From: Parachlamydiaceae bacterium
Lineage (GTDB): Bacteria > Chlamydiota > Chlamydiia > Chlamydiales > Parachlamydiaceae
Direction: 5' to 3'
Assembly (NCBI GenBank): GCA_030679615.1
Contig: JAUXSJ010000155.1
Coordinates: 1-5,624 of the forward strand
DNA length: 5,624 bases
The notes under the pieces were generated by a model, which was not told the DNA's origin, searched no databases, and worked only from the letters and a program-made list of their open reading frames with translations. Both the position numbers and the translations under genes were made by a program. The first letter of the stretch is position 1. Each line of letters opens with the position of its first letter. Of this stretch, positions 5,531-5,624 are shown piece by piece.

Positions 5531-5555
5531 GCGAAGGCCCTGCCTTCGCTTTTTT
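5531..5555 (+). terminator. Rho-independent terminator after the HTH-ptsN gene
   Basis: GCGAAGGC-CCT-GCCTTCGC forms a perfect 8-base-pair GC-rich stem with a three-base loop (5531-5549) and is followed directly by six T residues (5550-5555). It lies 69 bases after the HTH-ptsN stop and ends the plus-strand transcription unit. On the minus strand no U-run follows the stem, so it should work in one direction only. Confidence 0.93.
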
Positions 5556-5622
5556 ATGGATCGGATAGCTCCATTAGACTTCTTTCGAAATTCCATTTGA
5601 TTGCTAAAATTGCTCTTTTTGG
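5554..5622 (-). CDS. Possible C-terminal tail of a convergent gene (very short, tentative)
   Basis: On the minus strand a frame enters from the right edge and gives 22 residues (PKRAILAIKWNFERSLMELS, then DP) before a TAA at 5556-5554, just beside the terminator hairpin. The composition looks protein-like and a convergent gene end at a terminator is a common arrangement. The stretch is too short to recognise. Another minus frame is open even longer, so this may be chance. Confidence 0.2.
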   Translation of the reverse strand, partial: PKRAILAIKWNFERSLMELSDP

Positions 5623-5624
5623 CA

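Overview
The window most likely comes from an environmental chlamydia (Parachlamydia/Protochlamydia/Neochlamydia-like, an amoeba symbiont). The main evidence is the plus-strand gene order accD - dut - ptsN - HTH-ptsN (2703-5461). From memory this matches the Chlamydia trachomatis block CT293-CT290, including the unusual DNA-binding-domain/EIIA fusion as the last gene. Low GC and a large eukaryote-like gene next to housekeeping genes fit the same group. The assignment rests on gene order and protein motifs, not on a database search.

Layout. Positions 1-2274 (minus strand) are one uninterrupted reading frame of 758 codons that runs off the left edge. Its start and N-terminal 758 residues are here; the C-terminus is not. 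By eye it reads as a charge-free, Ser/Asn/Val-rich N-terminus, a basic patch, a BTB/POZ-like domain (about 78-192), about five leucine-rich repeats (about 257-360), a helical stretch of unknown type (about 361-635), and the beginning of a HECT-type ubiquitin-ligase N-lobe (about 640-758). This is the outstanding feature of the window: a probable secreted host-targeting ubiquitin-system effector with an unusual BTB-LRR-HECT architecture. The catalytic cysteine of a HECT domain would lie beyond the left edge. Positions 2275-2702 are a very AT-rich divergent intergenic region with weak promoter candidates in both directions.

Positions 2703-4519 hold a tight plus-strand operon: accD (acetyl-CoA carboxylase beta subunit), dut (dUTPase) and a first EIIA-Ntr protein, with gaps of only about 20-35 bases. 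A 204-base spacer (4520-4723) follows. It carries a long imperfect hairpin (4591-4641) without a U-tract, flanked by 10-base direct repeats. Then comes the second EIIA gene with an N-terminal excisionase/MerR-like helix-turn-helix (4724-5461). A strong rho-independent terminator (5531-5555) closes the unit. The last about 70 bases contain no gene I can support firmly, although a short minus-strand frame entering from the right could be the tail of a convergent gene.

The housekeeping genes serve fatty-acid synthesis (accD), nucleotide-pool sanitation (dut) and phosphotransfer-based regulation (two EIIA-Ntr paralogues). They have no obvious functional link to the divergent BTB-LRR-HECT gene, which looks like an accessory, host-interaction gene inserted beside a conserved core block.
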